DNA of 64,000 bases, taken from NCBI GenBank assembly GCA_022749755.1, contig CM040452.1, forward strand, positions 20,602,350-20,666,349, given 5' to 3'. Origin of the DNA: Azadirachta indica. Lineage: Eukaryota; Streptophyta; Magnoliopsida; Sapindales; Meliaceae. Numbering within the stretch: the stretch's first letter is position 1; every line of letters starts with the position of its first letter. The notes under the pieces were generated by a model. It ran no database searches and was not told the origin of the DNA. It saw only the letters and a list, made by a program, of their open reading frames with translations. Shown piece by piece: positions 47,301 to 60,793 of the stretch. A program made the position numbers and the translations under genes.

Positions 47301-50300
47301 TGCTCAAGGTGTTGTTATATATAAATAGGATATATTTTCAGATTGTTTTACTTTTTCTGTGCTGGATGGTCCAAGTTTCTTAAGTGGTTAATTTCTTGGA
47401 TAACATAAGCTTCAAAAAAAAAATGATATAGAATATAAAAACTGAGCTTCAGTATGGTAGCCATACTGTTTATGCAAAGACTATTAAGATCTTGTGATTA
47501 TGTCTGGACATACTGTCCAATTCTTTGGTTTTATCAGTTTTCTATCTTCGATACAGAGCACATACCATAGGGTTTGATGGGACTGGCGTATCAATTGAGA
47601 ATGTCATTTGTTTAAGATGGGATCATGAATGATTTACTACATACACACCCACACATACACATACACATACGTATGAACTCTTGTGAACTCCTGGATAGTT
47701 GAGTGATACACATTTACTTGAAACATCTACTGGTGCTCTTTAATTCTCAGTGATTTCTCTCTCTCTCTCTTTTTTTTTATTCCCCGTTATTACTAGGATT
47801 TTGGGGGTTAGGTTAGATTTAATCATCTTTGACTCTTTGAGTGGTATTTCACAGTAGTTTGCTATCATCCAGTGAGAAAACTTGGAAAAAGTGCAAGTCA
47901 GGATGATATTGGTGATTTAGGGTTTTTGATGGTACAGTGAATTTGTTCTGATCTAAAGAGCAATAAAATTGAACACAGTATTTTGATCTCTACTAAGAGG
48001 TGGTTATTTCTTGATGGAAGCTGAATTGTCTTTTTATCAGTTGGTTCTACCCCTACCAGATATATGCTTAAAATCAATTATATCTCAATTTAGGGAAGAA
48101 AATAATGCTCCTAATTTGTTTCTTACACACATTCACACACACATATAATCATTTGTTTCTTATATATGTACATGTACTTATTTATTTGTTTAAAATGGTT
48201 GTTTGTCAGCCATATGTTTGCCAATTTATCTTGTCACATTCTGTTAGACTGTTTTCCATGTTTTCAATAGGAACAACATCAGGATTCATGACATTAAATG
48301 CCTGCATGCAGTCTTTTTTCTGTGCCTTCTTAGCTTTGTGCCTTTTATTTCTTAATGCTTTGACCTGATGCATCAATTTGATTTTATTTTTGTATATTCT
48401 CAGATCAAAAACTTACAAGCCAGGTTCACGAAATTGTTGGACGCATTAATGGGCGATTTGGAACACTGACTATTGTTCCAATACATCATCTGGTTAGTAG
48501 TCTTTGACTTCCTAACTTGAGTAATCTGTGAGATGATTAGTGCATCGTCTTCCTCAGAGCTCTTTGAATATATAGTGAATTGATGGGTTTTTTACCATAC
48601 ACTTCCCTGAATTTACCGTACACTACAAGGAAACAAACTTTTCTAGATAGATGTATTTGTATTACCTGGGGCAGTATCAACTTTTACAATGGAAGTGGCT
48701 ATCAGTTAAACAGTTGTCATTGGAAAAAAAGGAAAATATTGTTTTATTATTCCTAGTATTGAAGGTGCGAAAGAGCATCAGGGATATCAAAATTACTTGT
48801 AGATACGGGAATACCAAGATTAAGGCTTCAAATAAGACCAAATGTAGCTTCCCTGAATTTAGTTTGAGATTAAGCCTTTTGATGGTCTTACACCTGGGTC
48901 ATTCATAATTTAATCTACCATGTCAGTATTTAAGCAGTTAAAAGTTTTTAATGGAATTATCTTTCTTTTTTACAGGATCGTTCTCTTGACTTCCATCAAT
49001 TATGTGCATTATATGCCGTTACTGGTACTAATTTTCTAGCTCCAGCTTCTTAGATTCTGTAACTTAATTATTGTAATTTATCTCCGGTGTCCATCTAGGG
49101 CTTTATTGTTACACTACTAAACAGTTGAGCTTGTAAATATTCGTTGCTTGTAAAATTGATTTTGGTATTTTGAAGAGAGGTTATTTTCTATATTTTGAAG
49201 CTAGTAAATATCTATTCTACATAGTAGCTGTGGCAACCTCAGGAGCAACAAACAGCAAAAGATTCTAAACAGTAGCTGACTAGAACTAAAGTAGATCCTT
49301 GTACTTTTTCTTTACCTATGTTGTCCTTGTAGAGTGATCTTAATGACAAAGCTAAGGACTTTGAGTCTGAATTTATTTTTTCCAACCTTTTTTCTTTTTC
49401 TTTCTTTTTTAGTTCAAACTGCTTTGTTTTTGACAAGTGACCATTTGAAGTCAAACTTCAAACATTATGGATATAGGGGATATTTACTGAAATTGAAGGA
49501 TCTTTACAGAAGCTTCGGAATTAAAAAATGGTTTTAGGTCATTCAAGATGTTAAAAGAACTTTTAGAGCTTTGTTGCTGTTAATGGGAGTGAGTTGCCGG
49601 CATCGAGTACTTGTCAAAATTTTTTGAGTTATCACTAGTGCAATGTTACTGATTAATTTATTGCCTGTGTTGGAAGTTGGGCTGTAAATTTACAACTAAT
49701 GAAATTTATTTCCCTTCTTTGTGTTTTTCTTCAGATATAGCACTTGTCACATCTTTAAGGGATGGAATGAATCTGGTCAGCTATGAGTTTGTTGCATGCC
49801 AAGACTCTAAGAAAGGGGTTCTCATTCTCAGTGAAGTAATTTCCCATTACTTGCAAGTGTTATTCTTGATTTTAGTTGGCCCATGCAAATTAAATGTCAA
49901 AGTTAGAGGGAGATTTCAATTCTTTTCCTTTTTTGAGATTTTTCACAGATTACGGTAGTCTGTATTCTTATATATGCATGAACTATGTCAAGCCTGCATC
50001 AACTTCATGTATCCACCTGCATGTTCCATGACCAAAATGGAAATCTTTTAATCACAACTTCTACACTCTTTGGTCTGTTTTGTAGTTTGCTGGTGCTGCA
50101 CAATCTCTGGGTGCTGGAGCAATCCTTGTGAATCCTTGGAACATAACAGAGGTGGCAAATGCAATTGCCCATGCTCTGAATATGTCACCTGAAGAGAGAG
50201 AGAAGCGACATCGGCATAATTTTGCACATGTAACAACCCATACTGCCCAAGAATGGGCTGAAACCTTTGTGAGGTACACATACAATAGTGTCATGATTGA

Positions 50301-52868
50301 TCTACAAATGTGGAACTGAAGATGCCTATATCATACCTTACGTTCAATAGTGTCATGATATTCTTACACGATGAAATCAATTGCTTTGTAGTAAGGAATA
50401 ATGTATGATAGTTTTATCCAAAAAAATTAAACCAGAAGCTATTCATTGCCAATATGTATAATGGTACATTTATGAATAATCTGGATTGTTTTTGTGGTTA
50501 AGTTGATAGGTGAAAAATTGATAGATGCCTTGTATAAATAAAATAAATTTTCATAAGATATCACTTTTGGGTTTTGTTTATTCGTTTTTGGTTTCAGATT
50601 AAGCATCTTATGTTGTCATGCCAACCATCCATCATCCATGTATTCATGGGGAGTTTGTCAGCATTCTTAAAGTTTTGAATTAATTACTTTGCAGTGAACT
50701 GAATGATACAGTTGTTGAGGCGCAACTGAGGATAAGGCAAGTCCCTCCTAGCCTTCCAGAAACAGATGCCATAAACCGTTATTTGCTGTCCAATAATCGT
50801 TTGCTCATACTGGTATGCCATGTTTGATTATGAAACCTATTAAGTTATTGGAATTTTTCTCAGTTGAGTAATAATGTTCAAATTTTTTATGAGTGATTCT
50901 TAATCATTCCATATTCATGGTACTCTTATATGTCAAGGATGAGAAATTTATAAAATCATCATGATAAGAGTAGGGAAACTGCAGCAGAAATCAGCAGTCT
51001 AAATTGCATAAGGGTTAATGAATGCTTGATCACTGCATAATAAAATGTAGAAAAAATGTCTTAAAAATAGTATTACAAGAAATTTTAATGCAGTTGCTCA
51101 AGTTTATTAACCAGAAAATAACAAAGATTCTTGAGCTTTATTTATGGTTTAGTATTTGAAAGTCATAACTGTTCATCTTGTTGTTAAGTGTGCTTATATT
51201 TCATAGTTGGTATTTTGTTTTCATAATTCTAATTTCTTTTGTTCCTCCATCAAATCCTTCTCACCTCTATGGTGGTCTAATTCTCAGGGTTTTAATGCTA
51301 CACTAACTGAACCTCTGGACACTCCTGGGAGAAGAGGTGATCAAATTAGGGAAATGGAACTGAAGCTGCATCCAGAGTTACAAGAACCTCTAACTGCGCT
51401 TTGCAGTGATCGAAAGACGACAATTGTTGCTCTTAGCGGAAGTGACAGAATTGTCCTGGATAATGTACTTGACCTGGTTCCATTCATGTCTTCTTTTCTG
51501 GCCTTGCAATATCCACTTCTTAATTAATCAAGCTCTTTGACAGAACTTTGGGGAGTATGATCTGTGGTTGGCAGCAGAAAATGGTATGTTTTTACGCCGT
51601 ACCAGGGGGGAATGGATGACAACAATGCCGGAGCATCTAAATATGGAATGGGTCGACAGCCTTAAGGTGCCTATTTTATTGTTACATTTCTGTGTAGTTG
51701 CATCTCTTCTGGCCTCAGAGTTTATGATGCTGATGGTATGTTTTCAGCATGTTTTTGAGTATTTCACCGAACGAACACCGAGATCACATTTTGAACAGCG
51801 TGAAACTTCCCTTGTTTGGAATTACAAGTATGCAGGTACTAAATTATTTGGCATTGTTTCTGTCTAAGCCATTTCTACCCTTTATTTGTTGCCTCACCAC
51901 TGTGCCTTCGCATAATATTATGGTTTCAGACATTGAATTCGGAAGAATTCAAGCAAGAGACATGTTGCAGCATCTCTGGACAGGCCCAATTTCTAACGCA
52001 TCTGTTGAAGTTGTGCAAGGAAGCCGATCAGTTGAGGTGCGAGCAGTTGGCGTTACAAAGGTGATTCATTTCACTATACTAGAAATTTTTCAATTTCCTA
52101 TCTTTTGAGGTTTATTATATTGGTATCACAGATGCATTTTTATCTAATCGAACAACTTCATATTCATTCAGGGTGCTGCAATTGATCGTATTTTGGGAGA
52201 AATAGTTCATAGTAAATCCATGAATACACCAATTGACTACGTTCTCTGTATTGGACATTTTCTGGGAAAGGTACTTTTCCCTCCGTTTTTAATATGATTA
52301 TGTTCTTCACTTATTTGGGATGTTCTTAAGAGTTTTATTTTGTGGTGTCATTTAAATACATTAACGTTGAGCTTTCGTTTTCGATGATAGACTTAGAGCT
52401 ACTTTTGTTGTGATTGATTTCATAGAAGTTTAATCCTTGATGCACATTTACGGTTCATTTTTCTTACCCCAGGACGAAGATGTGTACACCTTTTTCGAGC
52501 CAGAACTCCCTTCTGATGCCGCGGGCATTTCGAGAAACAAACCAACTGATTGTATGAAGATACCAGGGGAGCGAAGGCCGTCAGTAAAGCTTCCAGCAAA
52601 TAGAAGCGGCTTAAAGGTGTCTCAAGGGAAGACACAACGACCTACGCAAAATCCCGAGAAAAAGATCTCCAATCATAACTCTACTACTAATGTACGGCGG
52701 CCATCATCGGAAAAGATCTCCTGGAATGTGCTTGATCTCAATAAAGAGAACTACTTCTCCTGTGCTGTTGGGCGGCCTCGCACAAATGCCCGATTTCTGC
52801 TACAATCATCAGATGAGGTTGTTTCATTCCTAAAGAAACTAGCTGATGCATCTTCATCAAAGGCCTAA
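44323..52868 (+). CDS. TPS1: Trehalose-6-phosphate synthase, class I (TPS1)
   Basis: It makes trehalose 6-phosphate, the sucrose-status signal, from UDP-glucose and glucose 6-phosphate. Seventeen coding exons fit, all in frame: 44323-44713, 44897-44994, 45165-45553, 46216-46330, 46471-46572, 47105-47255, 48404-48492, 48976-49024, 49735-49835, 50086-50273, 50695-50812, 51288-51464, 51544-51666, 51748-51835, 51930-52060, 52172-52270 and 52473-52868, for 934 aa (Arabidopsis 942). The N-terminal autoinhibitory segment LTRLLREKKERDLRK is present. The GT-B synthase follows (RLLVVANRLPVSAVRR, WIGWAGVNVPDE, VVWCHDYHLMYLP, GVDRLDMIKGIPQK, SLRDGMNLVSYEFVACQ). The phosphatase-like domain (LGFNATLTEP, LAAENGMFLR) lacks the catalytic Asp of active phosphatases, as in TPS1. 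The Ser/Asn-rich linker and ISWNVLDLNKENYFSCAVGR end the protein. Exon 3 begins WCIPVFLD where Arabidopsis has RCIPVFLD. Confidence 0.95.
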
Positions 52869-53330
52869 TGTTCAAGGGAATAAATGCTCTTTCCTTGTTG
52901 CATTCTGTGGTGCATCATCTGATTTGATTCCTAGGTGTGAGTTCAGAGCTCGAGATTTGTAGGTACGAAGAGGTTTTAGAATGACGAGTTCCCTTGCTCA
53001 CTGGGACATGAATTTTCCACCTTACACATGTTTCACAAACAGAGAAATTAATTTTACATCTGAACCACAGCGATGTTATTCATTAACCGATCCATAAAGG
53101 AAAACACTGTCTGTTAGCTCTTATTAATAGTTTCTTTTTTATTTTTTAGCCTAATCTTTAATTCAACGTTGGAATAATCGGCCCCACATACGTAGCACAG
53201 TACACGAGGCAGTTGTGGCCACTTTCCTGCGACATCACATCACGTGGCATCGAAAAGTTCTGTACAAGTGTTGCTACTAAATTCTTTCTTTTGCAATTGA
53301 CAGCCGCCTACCAGCTAGTGCTTGAAAGTT

Positions 53331-53404
53331 GCCTTCCCATTTCAAATCACCATGGAAATTATTGTCTGCCTTCCAATTTCAAATCACCATAGAAATTATT
53401 ATTA
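53331..53404. repeat. 37-bp tandem duplication
   Basis: Copies at 53331-53367 and 53368-53404 share GCCTTCC and ATTTCAAATCACCAT, then GAAATTATT. Only a few differences by eye. Confidence 0.8.
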
Positions 53405-53460
53405 TTAGCTGTCCCATTCCCCTGCGCCCAATAAATTTCTTACTTAATTTTGTGTATCAG

Positions 53461-53630
53461 ATCAAGAATCTAGAAACATTTTTTTAATCTTGTAACGTGG
53501 ATGCTAAGATCAGAATCCCACGAAATGGGCGATGGCGAGGAGTTTGTGTAGTCAAATCAAGAATTAGAAACATTTTTTTAATCTTGTAACGTGGATGCTA
53601 AGATCAAAATCCCACGTAATGGGCTAGGAG
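53461..53630. repeat. 95-bp tandem duplication
   Basis: Copy 1 starts at 53461 and copy 2 at 53556. Both contain TTTTTTTAATCTTGTAACGT, GGATGCTAAGATCA and AATCCCACG. Copy 2 has lost about 7 bp near its end (GATGGCG). Confidence 0.85.
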
Positions 53631-53991
53631 TTCGGTCTACATTCCTGATCCTGAACAAGTATATTAAGCTGGCGTTTTTATTTTTCCTTTTGTTTGATTG
53701 ATGCAATTCCAGTGAAATTAGGAAACAACTGTAAGACAGATAATTGCCAATCCACAATTTCACCTATAGCTCTTCAATACAATAGGCAGCAGCATAAATA
53801 GTACTTCAGCATTTCACAAGGTGAGTAATGAAAAAATTATCAATCAACATGAACTCAGATTCATCCGACAGAATACAAAAGTTACATAATAACTGCAATC
53901 TAGCAGATGAGATGAAATTATAAGCAACCTATTGTAAGCTTATTCTAGAAAAGTACACTAACCATATCTTGATACAACACGGAAGCACCAA

Positions 53992-54015
53992 AATAATAAT
54001 AATAATAATAATAAT
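53992..54015. repeat. (AAT)n microsatellite
   Basis: Eight AAT units in the RHM1 3' flank. Confidence 0.85.
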
Positions 54016-54128
54016 GTGATAATTCTACCTAAAAATGATGAGTAAAACTAATGATTAACATTATAATGATACTTCAAGCCATATTGCGTAATCCAAAATG
54101 CTCACAACAGAAACTGCTTAGTGTTTGC

Positions 54129-56226
54129 CTAGGTTCTCTTGTTTGGCTCAAAGACATACTTGATCAAGGATTCCTTGATGTGTAGCAACTCAGGGAACTC
54201 TTTCTTCAACTTGGAAGCATCCATCTCGTTATTGCTTCGAGGGGCAACTATCACCTTAGCTTGCTCCTCTAGTGTGAAGTTTGCCCACTTGAATTCTGGG
54301 TCAATGTATTTCTTGTACATCTCAAGGATTTCATTGTGGCTTACAACCCCAGAGTTTGTGAAGTTCCAGATACCTCTCAAGTTACGCTTTGCCATCTCAA
54401 TCGAGATGGGGAGAAGTTCATCCAAGATAGTCATGCTGTTTGGGATGTTAACCACTTTGTTATAACGGGAAATCTTGGTAATGAAGTTGCGTGGATTGTT
54501 TAGGTCAGAAGAAATTGGCATTCTGACTCTAAGAGTACACACATTGTCATATTCTTTCATCAGCTCTTCAACCTGGTTAAAATATCAAGGATATAAGCAT
54601 CTTCACTAAAATTTGAAAATGAAAATAAGAATAACCTAAAAATTCAGCAAGCAAACTAACCATGGCTTTAGTTTTTGAATAGAAAGAACCGGTGAAATTG
54701 GGTTTGTCTTCCTCTTTAAACCCAATGCCAGAACCCTCAGGATGAGCAGCATCATACTCAAATATACACCCTGTAGCATAATTCATCATCAAGAGCCCAT
54801 GATCTCTGCAAACATCTGCTAAAGTCAATGTTCCAGCAACATTGGTGCGAATGGTCTCAGTTTTATGGGATTCACACCAATCAACATTGGGTCTACCAGT
54901 TACACCAGCAGCATTGAAAACATGCGTTGGTTTAACATTCTGAATGTCTGAAATAAGGGAAGAACGATCCTCCAAACGTCCTTTTCCATATTCATATGGA
55001 ATCCCCTGCTTCTCGCACAACTTTCCAAGTAGACCTCCAATCCACCCTGTCCTGCCATAGATCAGGAACTTCAATGATGGTTTTCGAGGAGATCCACAGG
55101 ATTTGGAAGCTGGAACCACCATGCGGGACTGGGTATTACTGGTTGAGACATAGGAGGCCGATTTGCTCTCTTCAGACCCATCAAAATGCCTCCCACCAGG
55201 CATCATCAGCATTCTTGGATGAGGAAGCAGAGCACCAGAGACATCACCCCACCAATCAGGATTCTTAGTGTACCATTCCATTGTCTTTCTTAACCCTTCT
55301 TCCCATGTAGTTCGTTCTGACCACCCCAAGTTCTTCAGCTTCTGATCATCAAGGAAGTACCTCTGATCATTAAATGGTCTATTCTCTACAAGCTTGATGC
55401 TTGTCTCAGGGTTCATTGAAAAAAGTTTGCATATATCTTTAGCCACATCAATTACTCTCCTTTCCTTTGTTGTACCAATATTGTATACGTGACCAACTTC
55501 TCCCTTGTGAAGAATGACTTCAAAAGCCTCAGCAACATCCTCACAGTATAAATAACTTCTCACATTAGAACCGTCGCCATGAATTGGAAGAGGCAACCCT
55601 CTCATGGCCAAAAGGATAAACTTTGGAATTAATTTTTCAGGGAACTGATTGGGTCCATAAACATTATTTCCACGGGTTGTTATCACAGGTAGCCCATACG
55701 ACCTACCATAAGCCATAACAAGCATTTCTGCTCCAGCCTTAGTCGCAGAGTATGGATTTGTTGGGAGGAGCTGAGAAGCTTCATGGTTCCCCACAACGGC
55801 GTCCTCATCTGTCTCACCATAGACCTCATCTGTGCTCACATGGATGAACCTTCGGATCTGACCAGTTACTTTGCAGGCTTCAAGAAGGACATGGGTACCA
55901 TAGATGTTATTCTTGGTAAACTCAAAACTGTTACCAAAGGAGTTGTCAACGTGGGTCTGAGCAGCAAAGTGCATTATAGTGTCAATGGACTCGGTGATGA
56001 GAAGGAAGTTGACAAGGTCAGCACTGCCAATATCTCCCTTAACAAACTTAAAGTTGGCAGATGCTTTTGAAGGAAGTAGGTTTTTCAGATTTGAACAGTA
56101 ATCAAGCTTGTCCAGCACAACGATTTTGTAGTCCGGGTAATTACGAATCAGCCGGTTGCAAACATGGGATGCAATGAATCCAGCAGCCCCAGTAATGAGG
56201 ATGTTTTTTGGGGTATGCGTAGCCAT
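54129..56226 (-). CDS. RHM1: UDP-rhamnose synthase RHM1 type (trifunctional)
   Basis: It converts UDP-D-glucose to UDP-L-rhamnose in the cytosol for pectin and flavonol glycosides. Two exons on the minus strand (56226-54661 and 54572-54129, intron 88 bp) give 669 aa, the same as Arabidopsis RHM1. The N-terminal half is the UDP-glucose 4,6-dehydratase: NAD-binding GAAGFIA (residues 13-19), STDEVYGE and the YSATK catalytic pair. The C-terminal half is the 3,5-epimerase/4-keto-reductase: GRTGWIGG (about residue 395), NAAGVTGRPNVDWCE and YSKTK just before the intron. The linker around PHPRMLMMPGGRHF is typical of RHM. It starts MATHTPKNILITGAAG. It is convergent with TPS1. RHM2 or RHM3 are excluded mainly by synteny. 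Confidence 0.96.
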
Positions 56227-57170
56227 GACAAATCAACTTCTACATAGTATAAATACATGAATTAAAATAAAACCCACCAGTCACATACTATAAATAAATA
56301 AACATGTAAAAAACATGCAAGAACTTTGTAGCACGGAACTTAATATAGAGATGTATAAAATTCAACCATCATATCAGAGAAACATTGAGAAGTGCAAAAG
56401 AATTGGATATCACGAGCTTCAGATCCATGTGAACATGATTAAGTAAGAGAATGAAATAGATCATATAATATTAATTAGGACAGCTCTCAATTTACGTGAC
56501 CAGAAGAAGGAAATTAAAAATAAGATCAGCTCAATGAGTTGTTCAGAACATCCAACTAAATCAACAAAAACAATCACATCATTGCTTTTAAAGAACAATG
56601 GTAATAACTAAACACAACATCATCAATATAAAGCCCAAAATGCCAGATCCAACACAAAAAAAAAAAAACAATAAGCTAAAAAAAATCAGATTTCACTAGA
56701 AAAACACAATCCAATGAATAATTCCAACAACCTCATTGCATAGAAACACTTCAAAAGCTGTGATCTCGGCAAGTGCACAATATGTCTATTCTCATTACAC
56801 AAGACCCAGATCCAATTATAAACAACAAATGTAGTTAGAACAAGAGCTTAAGATTCAATTAAAAGATTAAAACAAAAAAATCACATTTATCACAGATCCA
56901 AAAGACTAGAAAACAACAGCTTCAATAAATCATTATATTTATACGCCAAATAAAAGCCATATACCAAACAATCCTCAAGTAAGACACCCACACAACACAC
57001 AATTAAAGTTATGTTCTTTACTTACAAATCCGATCAGATCAGCCAAGATGAGTCAAAGCCAGAAGGAAATCCGCAATTCTAGAGAGAGAAAATGTGCAGA
57101 AATCGAGGGAAAATACACTAACACAAGGGAAAGAGATGGAATTGAGAAGAAAGCGGAAAGATTTTGAGAG
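56227..57170 (-). other. RHM1 5' UTR with leader intron
   Basis: Reading on the minus strand, a leader exon of about 57170-57026 (CT-rich, with TTTCCGCTTTCTTCTC) ends at a GTAAGT donor (57025). An acceptor TATGTAG lies at 56240, leaving 13 bases of leader before the ATG. The intron would be about 786 bp. No coding sense inside. Confidence 0.6.
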
Positions 57171-57195
57171 TGAGAGGGAAATTAGGGAGTCTCCG

Positions 57196-57210
57196 ATATA
57201 TATATATAAT
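57196..57210 (-). promoter_or_regulatory. TATA box of RHM1
   Basis: An alternating TA run about 30 bases upstream of the CT-rich leader of RHM1. It is the only TATA-like site close to the leader. Confidence 0.5.
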
Positions 57211-57605
57211 TAAGAGACAGTTAAATAAAACAATGGATTAAATGACACTAATACCCTCAATTTTGGTACCGACGCGACGACGTTTCACTACTTTAACCGT
57301 CTTCACGAGGGATTGGTTAAACAGGTAAAAGAGAACAGCAGCTAAAAATTTTAATACGATGTGGTCAGCACTATTCAACCTTATGAAGTGGCAAATTTGT
57401 AATGGCCCAAATTATTGTACAACCAATAAGATTCGAAACGTATGTGAGATTTATGATAGTTCTGGTGTCATTGGATCATGAATGGAGTTGCGAAAAGATG
57501 GAGACTTTTGAGTCAATACCTAATGATATTAATAATATCTAAATTGGATTTTTAGTTAGATTTGATGGGCGTGAGCTTTTTACTGAATTAGAAAATTTTA
57601 AATAG

Positions 57606-57629
57606 AATTAATTAATTAATTAATTAATT
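57606..57629. repeat. (AATT)n microsatellite
   Basis: About six units of AATT, followed by a T run. Confidence 0.85.
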
Positions 57630-57969
57630 GTGCCCTTTTTTTTTTTTTAATGGTGGCTTTACTTTTACATTAGGTTTAGGACATGGGTTGGAACGTTCAT
57701 GTAATCTTCTTACTTGGTTTCTGTTTTGTGTACAATTCAAATTCAACGCTTCGTCAATTACGCGTAAAAATGAAGATATTCATTCATCTACACCATTTTT
57801 TTTTTCACGCGTGTGTTTTAGAAAAGTTTGGTTTATTATCAAATGATTCAATTTTATCTTTTTACTATTGTTAATATCTACTTATTTTCAATAATTTCAT
57901 AAATAATCATTAAAACTTGAAATTCTTAGCTTCCTAACTTGTATTGTTGGTTCAGTTAAATTAAAACAA

Positions 57970-57991
57970 ATATATATATATATATATATAT
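57970..57991. repeat. (TA)n microsatellite
   Basis: About 11 TA units. Confidence 0.85.
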
Positions 57992-60793
57992 CATGTGTAT
58001 AAATAAAATTTAAAATTAATTTATGTCAATAACATTATTATTAATTTATTTTTTTAAAGCCCAAAAAAAAAAGAATTATCTAAATTAAAAGAAGAAAATG
58101 CTGGAACCTCCATTGCATTGGAGATACATGCAGTAGCTATCTATATATACTCTCCTCCTTCAAATGAGACTTTCGTCATTTTTATTACTTTTAACTCTCA
58201 TGCTATAGATACAGTATGCAATACATATTTCACAACTAATTTTTTCAATATTTAATCAAATAAGTTTACAAAAAAAAAAAAAAAATTCAATAAAGTATAA
58301 AATGTTTACACTCAATTGAGTGACATGACATCTACTTGTAAAATTAATTGATATTTGAAGTATACCTTGTTTTAATGACACGGCATTTTATTTGTCTCTA
58401 ATTTTTATTTAATTATTCCATCTTGGATGTTGAATGTACACATACATGCTCACCACAAATTCGGCAAATAATTAATTATTTAAATACAATTATTAACACT
58501 TGTAACATTCCGATACGCCATCCAAGTTTACCATTATCGATCCACATTCCCATAAATAAAATAAAAATTAGATATTCACATTCACTGAACAATTTTTTTT
58601 TTTTCTAATTTTCATTATTTTCTTTCTTATTTATTTATTTGTTTGTGATTGTGAGATAAATGATAAATCAATTGACGTTTGCATTTGATATCATCCTGGG
58701 CCAGATTTTATAGTTCCAAGTAGATGTGGGTGCACTCAACAACCAAGATGGATTTATTTTATACTTAAAAATGTTAAATTAGTGGCTTAACAAAAATGAA
58801 TACTTACCTTGTGTAAATGATATTATCACAGAGTTAAGAGCATTATAATTACCTATGTTGTTTGTTCCAGGGGAGATTTGAATACTTTGCCGGGAACGTC
58901 AATAGGGCTTTTGAATTTTTACGTGTCTGTGGGCCAATTTTTTGAGCTGGAAAATTGGGCTGAAATTCGATGTCATCAGCCCACGTACATTAAGTACATC
59001 TGCTTCAAGTCATGGAGGTAATTATAAATGCACTCAGCTTTTTCTTCAAGAACCCCCATATTTGATTATTCTGTTTCGTGCTGGGGCACGGTTAGAACAA
59101 TGGTCGGGTGAATTTAATCTTCTCGAAGTGAACAGTGATTAATTGGATCATAAAATATTCTCGAAGAATCTTCCATTATTCCTTTCCGACGTCATTCTTT
59201 CTCCATCAAAAAAATGGATTTTTTGACTAATTTAAAATAAAAAAACCAAAATTTATTTCATTAAAGAAAAGGAAATTACGAGAATGTAAAGTGCAAACAA
59301 CGCAGCCCGCGTGTGTTTCATTGAATTAATCAATCATAGCCACCTCCCTGCCAATCAAAGTGACGGATCATACTGAGTTGTACACTTATGAATTTTTTAT
59401 GAAAAAATTTTTCTTAGGGATAAGATTTTGTTTTTATCAATTTGTTTGTAGCATGAGTTGAATATTTTCAAAGACACTTTATTTAATTAATATTACTAAA
59501 TATTTAATCAAGTAACATAGAATTCCACGAGTAAATCATTAATTTTTTTTCAATATTTTATAGATAGATTGAAAATTTATGTTAAATTTGTCTTTGCCAT
59601 CTATTAAGTATTAAGTAATATCATGGTTTTAATTTACTGGATGAAATTTTTTTAAAATATTACAAATATAAACGTAATATCGTCGTTCAAATTTAATATT
59701 TTAACAAAATTATGGATTTATATATATAATATATTGAAAATAAACTATGATTTTATTTAAAAAAGATAAAAAGAAAAAACCTAAGGGGCAGGAATTTTAT
59801 CACGCAATAATTCGATGGTTCCACCGTGTCCATCTCAATCGCGGGGCCCTGCGAGCTCAGCGTATCAGATCACATAAACATCAAAGGATCAAGAATATAT
59901 CTACCTAAGAATTTATTAAAAATTAACAAAAAAAAAAAAATAATTAAAGTCAGATTTTGGTAGGAAAATTTATTTGCATGAGTTGGATGGAGGGTGGGTT
60001 GATTAGAATGCCATTTCAAATTTTAAATTATACTAACTTTAAATGATTAATCAGATAATTTTTAATTAAATAAAACACCGTAACAAATTAATAATTAATT
60101 TTAAATATCAAATAATTATTTTTTATCTTATCCGGCTTAAACATCAATCAAATAAATATAATATAAATTTAATAATTTAATAATAATAGAAAAAAATATA
60201 TGAATAGATTGTGAATTTCCTACTGATATATATGAGTAGATTTTCTTTGAATACGAAATAAAATAATGATATAGTACCATTAATTATACGTTATAACATT
60301 AAAAAAAATAATTTAACGATAATTTGTATATATGATGACGAACAATGGAATAAAAAGAGTATACATGATGTATTATATTAATATAGGACCAACAGTTTAA
60401 TAAAAAGAGTACATACGATATAATAATTTCAAATTGCTGCTATTTGAAATAAAAATATTAAGCATAAACTTTATAATAGTTACACAATTATAATTATTAG
60501 TATTGGTGTATATGCCTACAAGCATACGACTCTCTCCCTCTCGGGTTTTGTCAAACTGAGGAATGGAGACGTGCAGACAGAACGCAAGCTTTTAAGGAGA
60601 GAAACTTAATATACAAGAAGACAAGGGGCGAGAGACGGACAGATTTTGGGGGAGAGAAAAAATAATCAATTAAATGGCGGAGTTTTCAGGCTTCGTCTAA
60701 GATTTTCTGTTAGATTTCAGGTTGAGCTTGTGACACCATTACTTTGGTTTTGACTGGCTTCTGTGAGTTTTGAGTGTTTTTGTTCAAGGCTAG

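Larger units (their letters stand above)
52869..54128. other. 3' flanks of convergent TPS1 and RHM1
   Basis: TPS1 3' UTR at the left and RHM1 3' UTR at the right. Between them are two small tandem duplications (53331-53404 and 53461-53630) and an AAT microsatellite. No gene is seen. Confidence 0.55.
57212..60793. other. Intergenic between divergent RHM1 and SWEET2
   Basis: AT-rich, with microsatellites at 57606-57629 (AATT)n and 57970-57991 (TA)n and several poly-A or poly-T runs. An ACGT-containing GACGACGTTTC lies near 57276 on the RHM1 side. 60520-60793 is the SWEET2 leader. No gene is seen. Confidence 0.55.

Noticed and set aside
55783..56070. 95-codon plus-strand frame
   Set aside because: Antisense of RHM1 exon 1.
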